50,903 nt of DNA from Loktanella sp. (lineage in GTDB: Bacteria; Pseudomonadota; Alphaproteobacteria; Rhodobacterales; Rhodobacteraceae). The notes beneath the pieces are model-generated. The model was not told the origin of the DNA, made no database searches, and saw only the letters and a list, made by a program, of their open reading frames with translations. Of this stretch, positions 1 through 9,421 are shown piece after piece. Position 1 is the first letter of the stretch. Every line of letters starts with the position of its first letter. The position numbers were made by a program, and so were the translations under genes. The stretch lies in NCBI GenBank assembly GCA_020201155.1, contig JAIVHI010000177.1:1-50903 (forward strand). The letters are read 5' to 3'.

Positions 1-135
1 TGATCAAATTCATTCGCGGCGCGCTCTAATTCGGTCTCAGGAGCATCCGAGGATATGTCAGGCCCTGCCCCGGATCCGCCACACGCACCAAGCGTTACAA
101 GCAAAAACGAACTTCCAAAAAAAAGCTTTATACAT
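1..135 (-). pseudogene. lipoprotein N-terminus, frameshifted in a T8 run and cut by the window edge
   Basis: On the minus strand an ATG (135-133) follows a good AAAGGAG site (143-149). The ATG frame gives MYKAFF and then runs through Trp-rich sequence to a TGA after about 25 codons. If the run of eight T residues (117-124) held seven, the same start would read MYKAFFGSSFLLVTLGAC followed by GGSG and an acidic Ser/Pro-rich stretch open to base 1. That is a textbook lipoprotein signal with an LGAC lipobox. No good start was found in the lipoprotein frame itself. I read this as a small lipoprotein gene with a one-base homopolymer insertion: a sequencing error, a real lesion or a slippage-prone switch. 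Function unknown. Confidence 0.6.
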
Positions 136-142
136 ACTGAAA

Positions 143-149
143 CTCCTTT
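143..149 (-). promoter_or_regulatory. ribosome binding site AAAGGAG of the edge lipoprotein
   Basis: AAAGGAG lies 7 nt before the ATG at 135. It fixes the start codon and therefore shows that the lipoprotein frame downstream of the T8 run is displaced by one base. Confidence 0.6.
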
Positions 150-405
150 AAAGGCACCCAGACAGCTTAGCTCATGCCCGAATGCAGGTAATTCATTATC
201 GAAAACTTTATATGCTTAATGTTGACCGATTCGCCTCTTTGATCAAGTTTTACTTTTGTCCGCCGAATCTGGGTCTCTCAGGACACTAAAATTGCCGGAA
301 CCAGCCAGATATACGGAGAACGATACTATCATACGACATGAAGCAGCCACGCCCAGCGCATCATCACTATTTAAATCTGAATTTTCGTCTTGATCGTGCA
401 GACGC
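150..405. other. AT-rich intergenic region between lepA and the edge lipoprotein
   Basis: About 255 bases with clearly lower GC than the rest of the window and no convincing gene. It must hold the promoter of the leftward lipoprotein gene. The region lies downstream of the lepA stop, but I could not identify a clear lepA terminator or assign promoter boxes. Confidence 0.5.
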
Positions 406-2205
406 TCAACTATCCATCTTCAGCGCCGAAATGAACGCCTCCTGCGGGATGTCGACTCTTCCGAACTGGCGCATCTTCTTTTTTCCCGCCTTCTGCTTGT
501 CCAGCAGCTTGCGCTTGCGGGTGGCGTCGCCGCCGTAGCACTTGGCGGTCACGTCCTTGTGGAGCGCGGACAGGGTCTCGCGGGCGATGACCTTGCCGCC
601 GATGGCCGCCTGGATCGGGATCTTGAACATGTGGCGGGGGATCAGGTCTTTCAGTTTCTCGACCATCGCGCGGCCCCGCATCTCGGCGCGGTCGCGGTGG
701 ACCATCATCGACAGGGCGTCCACGGGTTCGTCGTTCACGAGGATCGACATCTTCACGAGGCTGTCCTCGCGGTAGCCCGTCAGCTGGTAGTCGAAGGAGG
801 CATAGCCCTTGGTCACCGATTTCAGGCGGTCGTAGAAGTCAAAGACCACCTCGTTCAGGGGCAGGTCGTAGACCACCATCGCGCGCGACCCCGCATAGGT
901 CAGGTCCATCTGGATGCCGCGCCGGTCCTGACACAGCTTGAGCACGTCGCCGAGGAAGTCGTCGGGGACGAGGATCGTGGCCTTGATCCGCGGTTCCTCG
1001 ACGTGGGCGACCAGCGTCATGTCGGGCATGTCGGCGGGGTTGTGCAGGTCGATCTTTTCGCCGTCCTTGAGGTAGACGTGATAGATCACGCTGGGCGCCG
1101 TTGTGATCAGGTCGATATCGTATTCACGCTCGATCCGGTCGCGGATGACTTCGAGATGCAGTAGGCCAAGGAACCCGCAGCGGAAGCCAAAGCCAAGTGC
1201 GGCGGATGTTTCCATCTCGTGGCTGAAGCTCGCGTCGTTCAGGGCCAGCTTGTCGATGGCGTCGCGCAGGTCTTCGAACTGGGCGGAGTCGACAGGGAAC
1301 AGGCCGCAGAAGACCACCGGCTGCGACGGCTTGAAGCCCGGCAGCGCCTGTGTCGCGCCCTTTTTCTCGTTCGTGATGGTGTCGCCGACGCGGGTGTCGC
1401 GGACCTGCTTGATGGATGCGGTGATGAACCCGATCTCGCCCGGGCCCAGCACGTCGACGTTCAGCATCGCGGGCCGGAACACGCCAAGCCGGTCGACCTG
1501 ATGCACGGTGTGGTTGGACATGAAGGTCACGCGGTCCTTCAGCTTCAGCGTGCCGTCGATGACCCGCACCAGCACGACGACGCCAAGGTAGCTGTCGTAC
1601 CACGAATCCACCAGCATCGCCTTGAGGGGCGCGTCGCGGTCGCCCGTGGGGGGCGGCAGGCGGTGGACGATGGCTTCCAGCGTTTCGACGATGCCGACGC
1701 CGGTCTTGGCCGAGACGCGGATGGCCTGACTGGCGTCGATGCCGATCACATCCTCGATCTGCTCGGCCACGCGGTCGCAGTCGGCGGCGGGCAGGTCGAT
1801 CTTGTTCAGCACCGGCACGATTTCGTGATCGGCGTCGATGGCCTGATAGACGTTGGCCAGCGTCTGCGCCTCGACGCCTTGGGTGGAATCCACCACCAGC
1901 AGAGAGCCTTCGACCGCGCGCATCGACCGCGACACCTCGTAGGCGAAGTCGACGTGACCGGGGGTGTCGATCAGGTTGAGGATGTATTCGCGGCCGTTCA
2001 GCGCGGTATAGTTCAGCCGCACCGTGTTGGCCTTGATGGTGATGCCGCGTTCCCGCTCGATATCCATCGCGTCGAGAAGCTGTTCCTTCATCTCGCGCAG
2101 CGTGACGGTGTTCGTCTCTTGGATCAGACGATCGGCGAGCGTGGATTTCCCGTGGTCGATATGGGCGACGATCGAGAAATTGCGGATATGTGAAAGGTCA
2201 GTCAT
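406..2205 (-). CDS. lepA: elongation factor 4 (LepA), ribosome back-translocating GTPase
   Basis: The 599-residue product equals the usual LepA length. The G1 loop AHIDHGKST lies near residues 14-22, G2 is in the [10 protein letters not shown] stretch, G3 is DTPGH and G4 is NKID. These are followed by EF-G-like domains II, III and V and the LepA-specific C-terminal domain ending in ALKMDS. The family is a membrane-associated translational GTPase that remodels stalled ribosomes. The ATG at 2205 gives the canonical [19 protein letters not shown] beginning. It stands alone, divergent from the hemerythrin-like gene. No lesion was seen. Confidence 0.97.
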   Translation of the reverse strand: MTDLSHIRNFSIVAHIDHGKSTLADRLIQETNTVTLREMKEQLLDAMDIERERGITIKANTVRLNYTALNGREYILNLIDTPGHVDFAYEVSRSMRAVEGSLLVVDSTQGVEAQTLANVYQAIDADHEIVPVLNKIDLPAADCDRVAEQIEDVIGIDASQAIRVSAKTGVGIVETLEAIVHRLPPPTGDRDAPLKAMLVDSWYDSYLGVVVLVRVIDGTLKLKDRVTFMSNHTVHQVDRLGVFRPAMLNVDVLGPGEIGFITASIKQVRDTRVGDTITNEKKGATQALPGFKPSQPVVFCGLFPVDSAQFEDLRDAIDKLALNDASFSHEMETSAALGFGFRCGFLGLLHLEVIRDRIEREYDIDLITTAPSVIYHVYLKDGEKIDLHNPADMPDMTLVAHVEEPRIKATILVPDDFLGDVLKLCQDRRGIQMDLTYAGSRAMVVYDLPLNEVVFDFYDRLKSVTKGYASFDYQLTGYREDSLVKMSILVNDEPVDALSMMVHRDRAEMRGRAMVEKLKDLIPRHMFKIPIQAAIGGKVIARETLSALHKDVTAKCYGGDATRKRKLLDKQKAGKKKMRQFGRVDIPQEAFISALKMDS

Positions 2206-2297
2206 TCACCGGATATGGAAGGGTTTTGGGTTACGGTCAATGGTGGTCGGATGCGACCACAGGCCCTATGTGGGGGGCAATCGCCAAAGGAAACCCC

Positions 2298-2864
2298 ATG
2301 ACCCCCGAAGTTGCCCTGTCCAACCGTGACGCCCTGCCCGACCCGTTGCGGGTGCTGATCAAGGAGTTCCCCCGCCAAGGCTGGGAAGAAAACCCCAACT
2401 ACAGCCAGCTGATCGCCTTTTGGCTGGACCGCCACCTGATGTTTCGCCGCCTGTTGGCGCAGTTGCAGTCGGACGCCGAGACGGCGATCGACAGGGATCT
2501 GGCCCCGGACCGCTACAAGCGGCAGCTGGCGCAATACGGCGGGATGCTGATCAACCAGCTGCACGGGCACCACCAGATCGAGGACATGCAGTATTTCCCG
2601 GTCATGTCCCGGCTCGACAAGCGGGTGCGCGAGGGGTTCGACATTCTTGACGCGGACCATCACGCGCTGGACGGTATTCTTGCGGGGCTGACGGATGCGG
2701 CCAACGGGGTGTTGCAGGCGAAGGATAAAAAGATGGTCGATCCGCTGGCCAAGCTGCACGCTTCATTGACCGATTTCGCACCCATGCTGGACCGCCACCT
2801 TGTTGACGAGGAAGAGCTGGTCGTCCCGGTCCTGCTGAAATACGCACCGCCCGAGTTTCGCTGA
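2298..2864 (+). CDS. hemerythrin HHE-domain protein
   Basis: The 188-residue product shows spaced His/Glu iron-ligand motifs of a hemerythrin four-helix bundle: HLMFRRL near residue 46, HGHHQIEDMQYFP near 89-101, DADHHALDGIL, and HLVDEEELVVPVL near the end. Such proteins bind a di-iron centre and handle oxygen, nitric oxide or iron, but the particular role here cannot be told. The frame is open upstream to 2190. I chose the ATG at 2298 because AAAGGA lies 6-7 nt upstream and because the upstream residues resemble no hemerythrin. It is monocistronic and divergent from lepA. Confidence 0.88.
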   Translation: MTPEVALSNRDALPDPLRVLIKEFPRQGWEENPNYSQLIAFWLDRHLMFRRLLAQLQSDAETAIDRDLAPDRYKRQLAQYGGMLINQLHGHHQIEDMQYFPVMSRLDKRVREGFDILDADHHALDGILAGLTDAANGVLQAKDKKMVDPLAKLHASLTDFAPMLDRHLVDEEELVVPVLLKYAPPEFR

Positions 2865-3006
2865 TCCCTCGCAAGGATGTGACGGTTGGCGACAAAATAC
2901 CTTAAAAGGTGAATTGATCCTTGCCAGCTCCTGCCGCATAGTCATGCAAGGCAGTCGGTCCATGACACCGGGGAAACCGGGCGGGGCCAAATCACGAGGC
3001 AGGCAC

Positions 3007-3309
3007 ATGCGATTCACATGGATTCCGGTGACGTTCATTCTACTCAACGCCTGTGGCGGCGGGGTCAGGGGCGACGTCGGCAACGCCTGCATGGCCGCCG
3101 GTCGGTCGGCGGCGAACCCCGCTTTGTGTTCCTGTGTGCAGCAGGTTGCGAACACGCACCTGAGCAGAAGCGATCAGCGCCGGGCCGCATCCTTCTTCGA
3201 AGACCCGCAACTGGCGCAGGACACCCGGCAGTCCGACAATCCGCAACTTGAAAGTTTCTGGGGCCGCTACCGCACCTTCAGTAGCGCTGCAGAGCGGATA
3301 TGTCGCTGA
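3007..3309 (+). CDS. small Cys-containing lipoprotein, function unknown
   Basis: The product is 100 residues. It starts MRFTWIPVTFILLNAC, a short signal ending in the lipobox LNAC, so processing by signal peptidase II and anchoring in the membrane is expected. The mature part has four further cysteines (ACMAA, LCSCVQQ and the C-terminal ICR) and a QRRAASFF segment. I recall similar Rhodobacterales proteins sometimes labelled arginine transporter, which nothing in this sequence supports. The frame is open from 2914, but only the ATG at 3007 places the signal at the N-terminus. Its 3' end overlaps the convergent phosphatase gene by 32 bp. Confidence 0.72.
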   Translation: MRFTWIPVTFILLNACGGGVRGDVGNACMAAGRSAANPALCSCVQQVANTHLSRSDQRRAASFFEDPQLAQDTRQSDNPQLESFWGRYRTFSSAAERICR

Positions 3310-3706
3310 CGATCCGCCGCGCAGCCGCCGCGATCTGCGCCATGGCCCCCGCGAAATCCCGCGTGTCGTAGGGGTCCGGCACATCATCCCTGTCAAACAG
3401 GCGGATATCGGCCTTGCCGTCGTCAGGTCGCATTTTTGCAAGTTCCGACAGCACACGGCGATCCATCGCGAGGATAAGGTCGTATTTGTAGAAGTCATCG
3501 GGGGCGATCCGGCGGGCGGTCTGATCAGACAGATCCAACCCCTGGGCGCGGGCCGCGTCCTGCATCGGGCCATAGGGCGGTTGGCCCGCATGCCAGTCGC
3601 CAAGACCGGCGCTGTCGATCTCCCACTCGGGGGCGGCGGCGCGCAATGCCGCCTCTCCCGCCGGGGACCGGCAGATATTTCCCAGACACATCACAAGAAC
3701 TTTCAC
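3278..3706 (-). CDS. low-molecular-weight protein-tyrosine phosphatase
   Basis: The active-site loop CLGNICRS (CX5RS) sits at about residues 7-14 and the general-acid aspartate in VPDPY near the C-terminal third, both diagnostic of class II LMW-PTPs. From the GTG at 3706 the protein is 142 residues. GGGAG lies about 8 nt before this GTG; the open frame reaches another GTG at 3727 without a better site. The family dephosphorylates protein phosphotyrosine, and bacterial members often act with tyrosine kinases in polysaccharide export. No kinase or export genes are adjacent. The last residues are antisense to the end of the lipoprotein gene. Confidence 0.9.
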   Translation of the reverse strand: MKVLVMCLGNICRSPAGEAALRAAAPEWEIDSAGLGDWHAGQPPYGPMQDAARAQGLDLSDQTARRIAPDDFYKYDLILAMDRRVLSELAKMRPDDGKADIRLFDRDDVPDPYDTRDFAGAMAQIAAAARRIVSDISALQRY

Positions 3707-3758
3707 GACCGGTCTCCCTGCTGGCACATCGCCCGCCTATCTTTTGAAAGTCGGATGA

Positions 3759-4475
3759 TCAATCCGCCGGGGCCATTGCCCTGCCTTGCATCATCGCCTT
3801 GTGATCCTTGATCGACGGCATGAAGAACAGGATCCATCCGTAGGTGAAAAAGAACAGGATCATGCCGGGGATCCACAGGATCGACAGGATGTAGCCGATG
3901 GCGCCGGCCACGCGCATCGCCTGACCCTCGGGCATGAACCGCAAAAGCGTCAGATGCAGCAGTTTCCCGCCATCGAGAGGTTGGACCGGGACCATGTTGA
4001 ACAGGAACAGCGCAAGATTGACCCCGGCCAGCAGGTAGAGAAAGCCCATCAGACTGCTGACCCCGCCGATGTAGGTGTAGCCAGCCGGACCGGCCTGCGC
4101 CATGCCCCAGAACAGTCCCCAGACCGCGATGCCTGCCAATGACCAGATCGCGAGGTTGACGATCGGCCCCATCGCCACGATCAATTCCCGGCTGCGGTAT
4201 GAGCCGGCGGTTTCGCGTTCGCAAAATCCGCCGCCGCCGTAAAGCACGACGCGTTTGACCGGCACACCTTGCACGCGGCAGCCCCAGGCGTGGCCCAGTT
4301 CGTGCAACAGGATCGACCCGACAAGCACCGCGACGAAGATCACCCCGCCGACAAGCCCGGACCCGATCGAGAAGTAGACGATCAGCCCGACCAGCCACAA
4401 AAGGCTCGAGTCGATCTCGACCCGCACGCCGCCCGGGGCGTGGAACCGTCCGATGATGTTGCGGGCGCGAACCAT
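3759..4475 (-). CDS. M50-family (site-2 type) membrane metalloprotease
   Basis: This 238-residue polytopic protein has the zinc motif HELGH in LLHELGHAWG inside a membrane segment. A second motif, NMVPVQPLDGGK, carries the third metal ligand, matching the NxxPxxxLDG signature of M50 proteases. Such enzymes cut substrates within the membrane, often in signalling. The regulatory PDZ or CBS domains found in RseP or SpoIVFB relatives are absent, so the substrate is unknown. An AAGG site lies about 8 nt before the ATG at 4475. It reads toward the phosphatase gene and diverges from meaB. Confidence 0.88.
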   Translation of the reverse strand: MVRARNIIGRFHAPGGVRVEIDSSLLWLVGLIVYFSIGSGLVGGVIFVAVLVGSILLHELGHAWGCRVQGVPVKRVVLYGGGGFCERETAGSYRSRELIVAMGPIVNLAIWSLAGIAVWGLFWGMAQAGPAGYTYIGGVSSLMGFLYLLAGVNLALFLFNMVPVQPLDGGKLLHLTLLRFMPEGQAMRVAGAIGYILSILWIPGMILFFFTYGWILFFMPSIKDHKAMMQGRAMAPAD

Positions 4476-4610
4476 GGCTTTGACCTTGCTGACAATGCAC
4501 AGGTTCTAGCCGCAAACAGGGGGCAGGCATAAGGCGCAATCGCACGAGGGTCCGGAAGGGTTGCACAACTGCGGCTGGACACGGGCGGCGCGGACGGCCA
4601 AGAACGGATC

Positions 4611-5606
4611 ATGTCCCGATTGCCCGACATTCCAGATCTGGCCCAGCGCATCCGCAGCGGCGACCGCCGCGCGCTGGCCCGCGCGATCACGCTTGTGGAA
4701 AGCGGCAGGCCCGACCACCGTGCAGCGGCTCTCGACTTGCTGGATGCCCTCGGGACGGAAAAGCAGGCGTTGCGAATCGGGCTTTCGGGCACGCCGGGCG
4801 TCGGAAAATCCACCTTCATCGAAAGCTTCGGCTTGAAACTGGCCCAAGCCGGCCTGCGCGTGGCGGTTCTGGCCGTGGACCCTTCCTCGGTCCGCTCGGG
4901 CGGGTCCATACTGGGCGACAAGACGCGAATGGACCGGCTGACGCGGCATCCGGGGGCCTTCATCCGCCCCTCACCCAGCCAGAGCCTTTTGGGCGGGGTC
5001 GCGCGCCGGTCGCGCGAAGCGGTGGCGCTCTGCGAGGCGGCGGGCTTTGACGTGGTGCTGGTCGAGACCGTGGGCGTCGGCCAGTCGGAAACCATCGTGG
5101 CGCAGATGACCGACCTGTTCGTCTTGCTGCTGGCGCCTGCGGGCGGCGACGAGTTGCAGGGCGTGAAGCGCGGGATCATGGAAAGCGCGGACCTGATCCT
5201 TGTGAACAAGGCCGACGGCGACCTTTTGCCTGCAGCACGGCGCACCTGTTCGGACTACGCGGGCGCATTGCGGCTGCTGCGCAAGCGCCCGCAGGACCCC
5301 GACGGCTTTCCGCAGGCGATGACCGTCTCGGCTTTGGAGGAGGACGGGCTGGACGGCGCATGGGAGGCGATGCAGACACTTGTCGCCTGGCGCCGCGATG
5401 CGGGCGTCTGGGACGAAACACGCGCAGGCCAGGCCCGTTACTGGTTCGACGAAGAGGTGCAGGCCCAGCTTCTCGAGGAAATCCGGCGCGATCCCGAGAT
5501 CGCAAGAGCGATGACCCAGGCGCGAGAAGCGGTGGCCTCGGGGCGTCAGCGCCCTGCCCCCGCCGCAGCCGCTGTCTTGCAAGGCTTTCGCGACCGGCAC
5601 GGTTAA
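4611..5606 (+). CDS. meaB: methylmalonyl-CoA mutase-associated GTPase MeaB
   Basis: The 331-residue G3E-family protein has a P-loop at GTPGVGKST (about residues 60-68), AVDPSS, a [14 protein letters not shown] switch region and NKAD as the guanine-specificity motif. MeaB protects and reloads the B12 cofactor of methylmalonyl-CoA mutase. The mutase is not in the window, but methylmalonyl-CoA epimerase at 22.3-22.8 kb belongs to the same route from propionyl-CoA to succinyl-CoA. Length and motifs are complete. Confidence 0.93.
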   Translation: MSRLPDIPDLAQRIRSGDRRALARAITLVESGRPDHRAAALDLLDALGTEKQALRIGLSGTPGVGKSTFIESFGLKLAQAGLRVAVLAVDPSSVRSGGSILGDKTRMDRLTRHPGAFIRPSPSQSLLGGVARRSREAVALCEAAGFDVVLVETVGVGQSETIVAQMTDLFVLLLAPAGGDELQGVKRGIMESADLILVNKADGDLLPAARRTCSDYAGALRLLRKRPQDPDGFPQAMTVSALEEDGLDGAWEAMQTLVAWRRDAGVWDETRAGQARYWFDEEVQAQLLEEIRRDPEIARAMTQAREAVASGRQRPAPAAAAVLQGFRDRHG

Positions 5607-5621
5607 TCCCGCCGATGCCCC

Positions 5622-5650
5622 TTGACGGGTCAGTGGAATCCGCCTATCCC
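5622..5650 (+). promoter_or_regulatory. candidate housekeeping promoter of rpmB
   Basis: TTGACG (5622-5627), a 17-nt spacer and TATCCC (5645-5650) lie about 100 nt before the rpmB start. The -35 is near consensus. This is pattern recognition only. Confidence 0.5.
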
Positions 5651-5752
5651 GCGCAAACTGTATTCAAGGCCCTGTCAGGGGCCGTTCACCCATGCGACCC
5701 GACCCCGATCCGCGGGGACCACGCGGTCTGCCACTGTCGAAGGAATGACCTC

Positions 5753-6037
5753 ATGTCGCGCCGCTGCGAATTGACCGGAAAAGGCCCGATGTCTGGCAAC
5801 AATGTCAGCCACGCCAAAAACAGGACCCGCCGCCGGTTCCTGCCCAACCTGCAGGACGTGTCGCTGCGTTCGGATACGCTTGGCCGGACGTTCAGGTTCA
5901 AGATATCCAACCATGCGCTGCGCACCGTGGATCACCGCGGCGGTCTGGACGCCTTCATGGCCAAGGCGAAGGACGTCGAGCTGTCCCCCGCCGCGCTGAA
6001 GGTCAAGAAAGAGATCGCCAAGGCCACCGTCGCCTGA
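5753..6037 (+). CDS. rpmB: 50S ribosomal protein L28
   Basis: The 94-residue product begins [20 protein letters not shown], the L28 signature, and continues with a basic RNA-binding region rich in Arg, Lys and Asn. It is a structural component of the large ribosomal subunit. The long frame that opens at 5360 is not the gene start: AAGGA lies 8 nt before the ATG at 5753 and the family begins there. A candidate promoter lies upstream and a strong intrinsic terminator follows, so it is probably transcribed alone. Confidence 0.96.
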   Translation: MSRRCELTGKGPMSGNNVSHAKNRTRRRFLPNLQDVSLRSDTLGRTFRFKISNHALRTVDHRGGLDAFMAKAKDVELSPAALKVKKEIAKATVA

Positions 6038-6060
6038 TCAAGCGCGATGTGATTTCGGAC

Positions 6061-6087
6061 AAAGCCCGGTTTGCGCCGGGCTTTTTT
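6061..6087 (+). terminator. rho-independent terminator after rpmB
   Basis: AAAGCCCGG (6061-6069) pairs perfectly with CCGGGCTTT (6076-6084) around a 6-nt loop, and the descending arm runs into a T tract to 6087. It begins 23 nt after the rpmB stop. Confidence 0.9.
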
Positions 6088-6111
6088 CGTTTCAGACGTC
6101 GGGTCCCGCGG

Positions 6112-6162
6112 TGGGGGCGGGATGCCTCCGGCGGGGATATTTTTGGCAAGATGATGAGGGGG
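6112..6162 (+). repeat. dispersed leader repeat, copy 1 (before hrpB)
   Basis: A GC-rich head with GATGCCTCCGGCGGGGATAT, then TTTTTGGCAAGATGATGA and a G run. It matches copy 2 (19571-19620) with about two differences over about 46 bases. Its last bases GAGGGGG lie 6 nt before the hrpB ATG and look like its Shine-Dalgarno sequence. Confidence 0.85.
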
Positions 6163-6168
6163 CCCTGC

Positions 6169-8427
6169 ATGATTGACGGGACACTGCCCATCGACAGCGT
6201 GCTGCCCGAACTGGTGGCCGCCCTGCGGGCAGAGGGGCGTTGCGTGCTGCAGGCCCCGCCCGGAGCGGGCAAAACCAGCCGCGTGCCCCTGGCCATGCTG
6301 GAGGCGGCTGTTTGCACCGGCAAGATCCTGATGCTGGAGCCGCGCAGGCTGGCCGCCCGCGCCGCCGCCGAACGTCTGGCCGAGGGCCTGGGCGAGCGGC
6401 CCGGGGGGCGTGTCGGCTACCGCATGCGCGGCGAGAGCGTGGCGGGATCGGCCATCGAGGTGGTGACGGAAGGCATCCTGACCCGGATGCTGCAGTCCGA
6501 TCCCGAACTGGCCGGCATCGGGGCCGTGATCTTCGACGAATTCCACGAACGGTCCCTGAATGCCGATCTGGGGCTGGCTTTGGCGTGGGAGGTGCGGCAA
6601 GCGCTGCGGCCCGATCTGCTGGTCGTCGTGATGTCGGCGACGCTGGATGCGGGGCCGGTCGCCGCGATGCTTGACGCAGCGCCGGTGGTGACCTCGGACG
6701 GGCGGGCCTATCCGGTGGCGGTGCATCATCTGGACGTGGCGGTGCCCAAACGTCAGCGGATGTCGGAGGCCTGCGCCGAGGCCGTTGCCCACGCGGTATC
6801 GCAGACGACCGGCGGCGTGCTGGTTTTCCTGCCGGGAGAGCGCGAGATCAGGGACACGCAGGCGGCCCTGTCGGGGCGGGTCCCAGACGATTGCGTCATC
6901 CGGCCGCTTTACGGGGCGATGCCGTTCAAGGACCAGCGCGCCGCGATCGCCCCCGCCAGGCAAGGGCGCAAGATCGTGCTGGCCACGTCGATTGCCGAGA
7001 CCTCGCTGACGATTGAAGACGTGCGGGTGGTGGTGGATGCAGGTTTCGCACGGCGCGCGCGGTTCGATCCGGGTTCGGGCATGTCACGGCTGGTCACCGA
7101 GCGTGTCAGCCGGGCCGAGGCGACCCAGCGCGCCGGACGCGCCGGACGCGTGGCCGAAGGGGTCTGCTACCGGCTTTGGACCAAAGGCGAGGACGGCGCC
7201 CTGCCCGCCTTTGCCCCCGCCGAGATCGAAGCCGCCGACCTGACGGGGCTGGCGCTGGAACTGGCGCAATGGGGGGCTGACGATCTGGCCTTTCTGACAC
7301 CCCCACCCGAAGGTGCATTGGCCGAAGCGCGGGGCTTGCTGGTCTCGCTGGGGGCGCTGGATGCGGGTTTCGCAATCACCGCGCACGGTCGGGCGCTGGC
7401 CGCCATGCCGCTGCACCCGCGGTTGGCGCATATGCTGGCGGTGGCGGGCCAACCCGCGGCAAGGCTTGCCGCGGTGCTAGCGGCGCGTGACCCGCTGCGC
7501 GGGGCGCCTGTGGACCTTGCCTTGCGGCTGCGGGCTGTGGCGGGGCGCTACGACGGGCCGGGGCAGGTCAACCCGGCGGTGGTCGCACAGGTCCGCGACG
7601 AGGCAAGGCGCTTGTCCAAGGGCTTGCCCGAAGGCCCGCGTCTGTCGCTGGGGCAGATGGCGGCGCTGGCCTACCCCGACCGCGTCGCCCTGCGGCGGGC
7701 GGGGGACGATCCGCGCTACCTGCTGTCGGGCGGAAAGGGGGCCGCGGTCGACGCAGGCGACGCCTTGGCCGGGCAACGGATGCTGGTGGTGACCGACACC
7801 GACGGCCACCCGCGCGAAGCCCGCGTCAGGCAGGCCGTGCCCCTGTCAGAGAGCGAGCTGCGCGACATTTTCGCGCAAGACATCGGTTGGGAGACGCTTT
7901 GCGAATGGTCGCGCCGCGCGGGGCGCGTTCTGGCCCGCGCGCAGGAACGCTTTGGGGCACTGGTCTTGCAGGACCAACCGTGGAAAGACGCTGATCCCCA
8001 GTCCGTGGCCCTGGCGATGTGCGCGGGCATCCGCCAGCTTGGGCTGCGGCTGACGGGCAAGGCCGCATTGTTCCGCGCCCGGGTTGAGCTGGTCCGCGAC
8101 GGCGGCGACAGCCTGCCCGACATGACAGATGCGGCCTTGATCGACGGGCTGGAACACTGGCTTGCACCGCATCTGGCGGGGGTCGTCAGCGCCGAAGACT
8201 GGAAGCGCTTTGATCCCTTGCCGGCACTGCGCGCAATGTTGAACTGGGACCAGTTGCAGCGGCTGGACACCGCGGCGCCCGCGCATTTCACGACGCCCCT
8301 GGGGCGGAAGATCGCGATTGATTACAGCGGCGAGGCGCCCGAAATCACCCTGCGCCTGCAGGAAATGTTCGGGCAGCTTCGGCACCCGATGATCGGGGGT
8401 ACGCTGCGGGCCAAGCCGCGCCGCTAG
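6169..8427 (+). CDS. hrpB: ATP-dependent RNA helicase HrpB, C-terminal segment missing
   Basis: The 752-residue DEAH-box helicase has Walker A PPGAGKTS near residue 30, DEFHER as motif II, SATLD as motif III and QRAGRAGR as motif VI, followed by helicase-associated and HrpB C-terminal regions. The start is the ATG at 6169. The frame is open from 6049, but those extra residues come from the leader repeat. Near the end, MFGQLRHPMIGG runs straight into TLRAKPRR. In relatives, as I recall, about 50 conserved residues lie between these blocks (LLSPAGRP, a GFW motif, MRGRYPKHPWPEDP). The in-frame gap leaves the helicase core intact, but the C-terminal domain is broken. Confidence 0.9.
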   Translation: MIDGTLPIDSVLPELVAALRAEGRCVLQAPPGAGKTSRVPLAMLEAAVCTGKILMLEPRRLAARAAAERLAEGLGERPGGRVGYRMRGESVAGSAIEVVTEGILTRMLQSDPELAGIGAVIFDEFHERSLNADLGLALAWEVRQALRPDLLVVVMSATLDAGPVAAMLDAAPVVTSDGRAYPVAVHHLDVAVPKRQRMSEACAEAVAHAVSQTTGGVLVFLPGEREIRDTQAALSGRVPDDCVIRPLYGAMPFKDQRAAIAPARQGRKIVLATSIAETSLTIEDVRVVVDAGFARRARFDPGSGMSRLVTERVSRAEATQRAGRAGRVAEGVCYRLWTKGEDGALPAFAPAEIEAADLTGLALELAQWGADDLAFLTPPPEGALAEARGLLVSLGALDAGFAITAHGRALAAMPLHPRLAHMLAVAGQPAARLAAVLAARDPLRGAPVDLALRLRAVAGRYDGPGQVNPAVVAQVRDEARRLSKGLPEGPRLSLGQMAALAYPDRVALRRAGDDPRYLLSGGKGAAVDAGDALAGQRMLVVTDTDGHPREARVRQAVPLSESELRDIFAQDIGWETLCEWSRRAGRVLARAQERFGALVLQDQPWKDADPQSVALAMCAGIRQLGLRLTGKAALFRARVELVRDGGDSLPDMTDAALIDGLEHWLAPHLAGVVSAEDWKRFDPLPALRAMLNWDQLQRLDTAAPAHFTTPLGRKIAIDYSGEAPEITLRLQEMFGQLRHPMIGGTLRAKPRR

Positions 8428-8437
8428 CCCCACTGAC

Positions 8438-9343
8438 TCAGACTCCCAGACAATAGCGCATGACGGCCTTTTGCGCGTGCATCCGGTTCTCGGCCTCGTC
8501 CCAGATCACGGATTGCGGGCCGTCCATCACTTCGGACGTCACCTCGTCGTCGCGGTGGGCGGGAAGGCAGTGCATGAACAGCGCATCATCCTTGGCGGCC
8601 CCCATGAGGGCGGCGTTCACCTGATAACCGCGCAACTGGTTGTGCCGCCGTTCGCGGGCGGATTGCGGGTCGTGCATGGACACCCATGTGTCGGTGACCA
8701 CCAGATCGGCGCCCTCGACCGCCTCGCGCGGGTTGCGGGCGGTGGTGTAGAACGCGCGCAACGCCGGTTCCGGGTCCAGCGGTTCGGGGCCGGTGAAGAC
8801 GAGGTCGAATTCGAACTGCTTTGCCGCATGTGCGAAGCTTGCGAAGACGTTGTTGCCGTCACCGGACCAGACGACTTTCTTGCCTTTGATCGGGCCGCGG
8901 TGTTCCTCGAAGGTCATCACGTCGGCCATGATCTGGCAGGGATGGGTCCGGTCGGTCAGCCCGTTGATCACGGGCACGCTGGCGTATTCGGCCATTTCCA
9001 GCAGCGTCTGTTCCTCGAAGGTGCGGATCATGATCAGATCGACGTAGCGCGACAACACGCGGGCCGTGTCGGCAATGGTTTCGCCGTGGCCCAGCTGCAT
9101 GTCGGCCCCCGAGAGCACCATCGTCTGCCCGCCCATCTGGCGCACGCCCACGTCGAAGGACACGCGGGTGCGCGTCGACGGCTTTTCGAAGATCAACGCG
9201 ACCATGTGGTCCTTGAGCGGCGTCTCGTCGTCCTGCGCGCCCTTGGGGCGACCGTTGCGGCTGGACTTCATCGCCGCTGCACTGTCGATGATCGACCGAA
9301 GATCGGATTGCGGGGTCGTATGGATGTCGAGGAAATGGGGCAT
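8438..9343 (-). CDS. argF: ornithine carbamoyltransferase
   Basis: The 301-residue enzyme joins carbamoyl phosphate and ornithine to give citrulline in arginine synthesis. The carbamoyl-phosphate loop KPSTRTR, the DRTHPCQ motif and the ornithine-side HCLPAHR motif are all present. The start is the ATG at 9343, with AAGGAG about 6 nt upstream, rather than an ATG six codons earlier. It lies 63 nt downstream of argD on the same strand and is probably cotranscribed. carB, which makes carbamoyl phosphate, is also in the window at 29.7 kb. Confidence 0.95.
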   Translation of the reverse strand: MPHFLDIHTTPQSDLRSIIDSAAAMKSSRNGRPKGAQDDETPLKDHMVALIFEKPSTRTRVSFDVGVRQMGGQTMVLSGADMQLGHGETIADTARVLSRYVDLIMIRTFEEQTLLEMAEYASVPVINGLTDRTHPCQIMADVMTFEEHRGPIKGKKVVWSGDGNNVFASFAHAAKQFEFDLVFTGPEPLDPEPALRAFYTTARNPREAVEGADLVVTDTWVSMHDPQSARERRHNQLRGYQVNAALMGAAKDDALFMHCLPAHRDDEVTSEVMDGPQSVIWDEAENRMHAQKAVMRYCLGV

Positions 9344-9373
9344 GGCTACTCCTTGGTGCACCGTCGGACCGGG

Positions 9374-9421
9374 GGTTTTGCACCCCCGGACCCCCGCAGC
9401 ATATTTTTACTCGGATGAAAT
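9374..9421 (+). repeat. degenerate copy of the leader repeat between argD and argF
   Basis: A C-rich head (CACCCCCGGACCCCCG) followed by CATATTTTTACTCGGATGAAA resembles the other copies in architecture but not base for base. It lies on the strand opposite to arg transcription. Its end supplies the last codons and stop of argD, so no start codon uses it here. Confidence 0.45.

Noticed and set aside
6049-6168. N-terminal extension of HrpB
   Set aside because: It translates the terminator and leader repeat; family homology starts at 6169.
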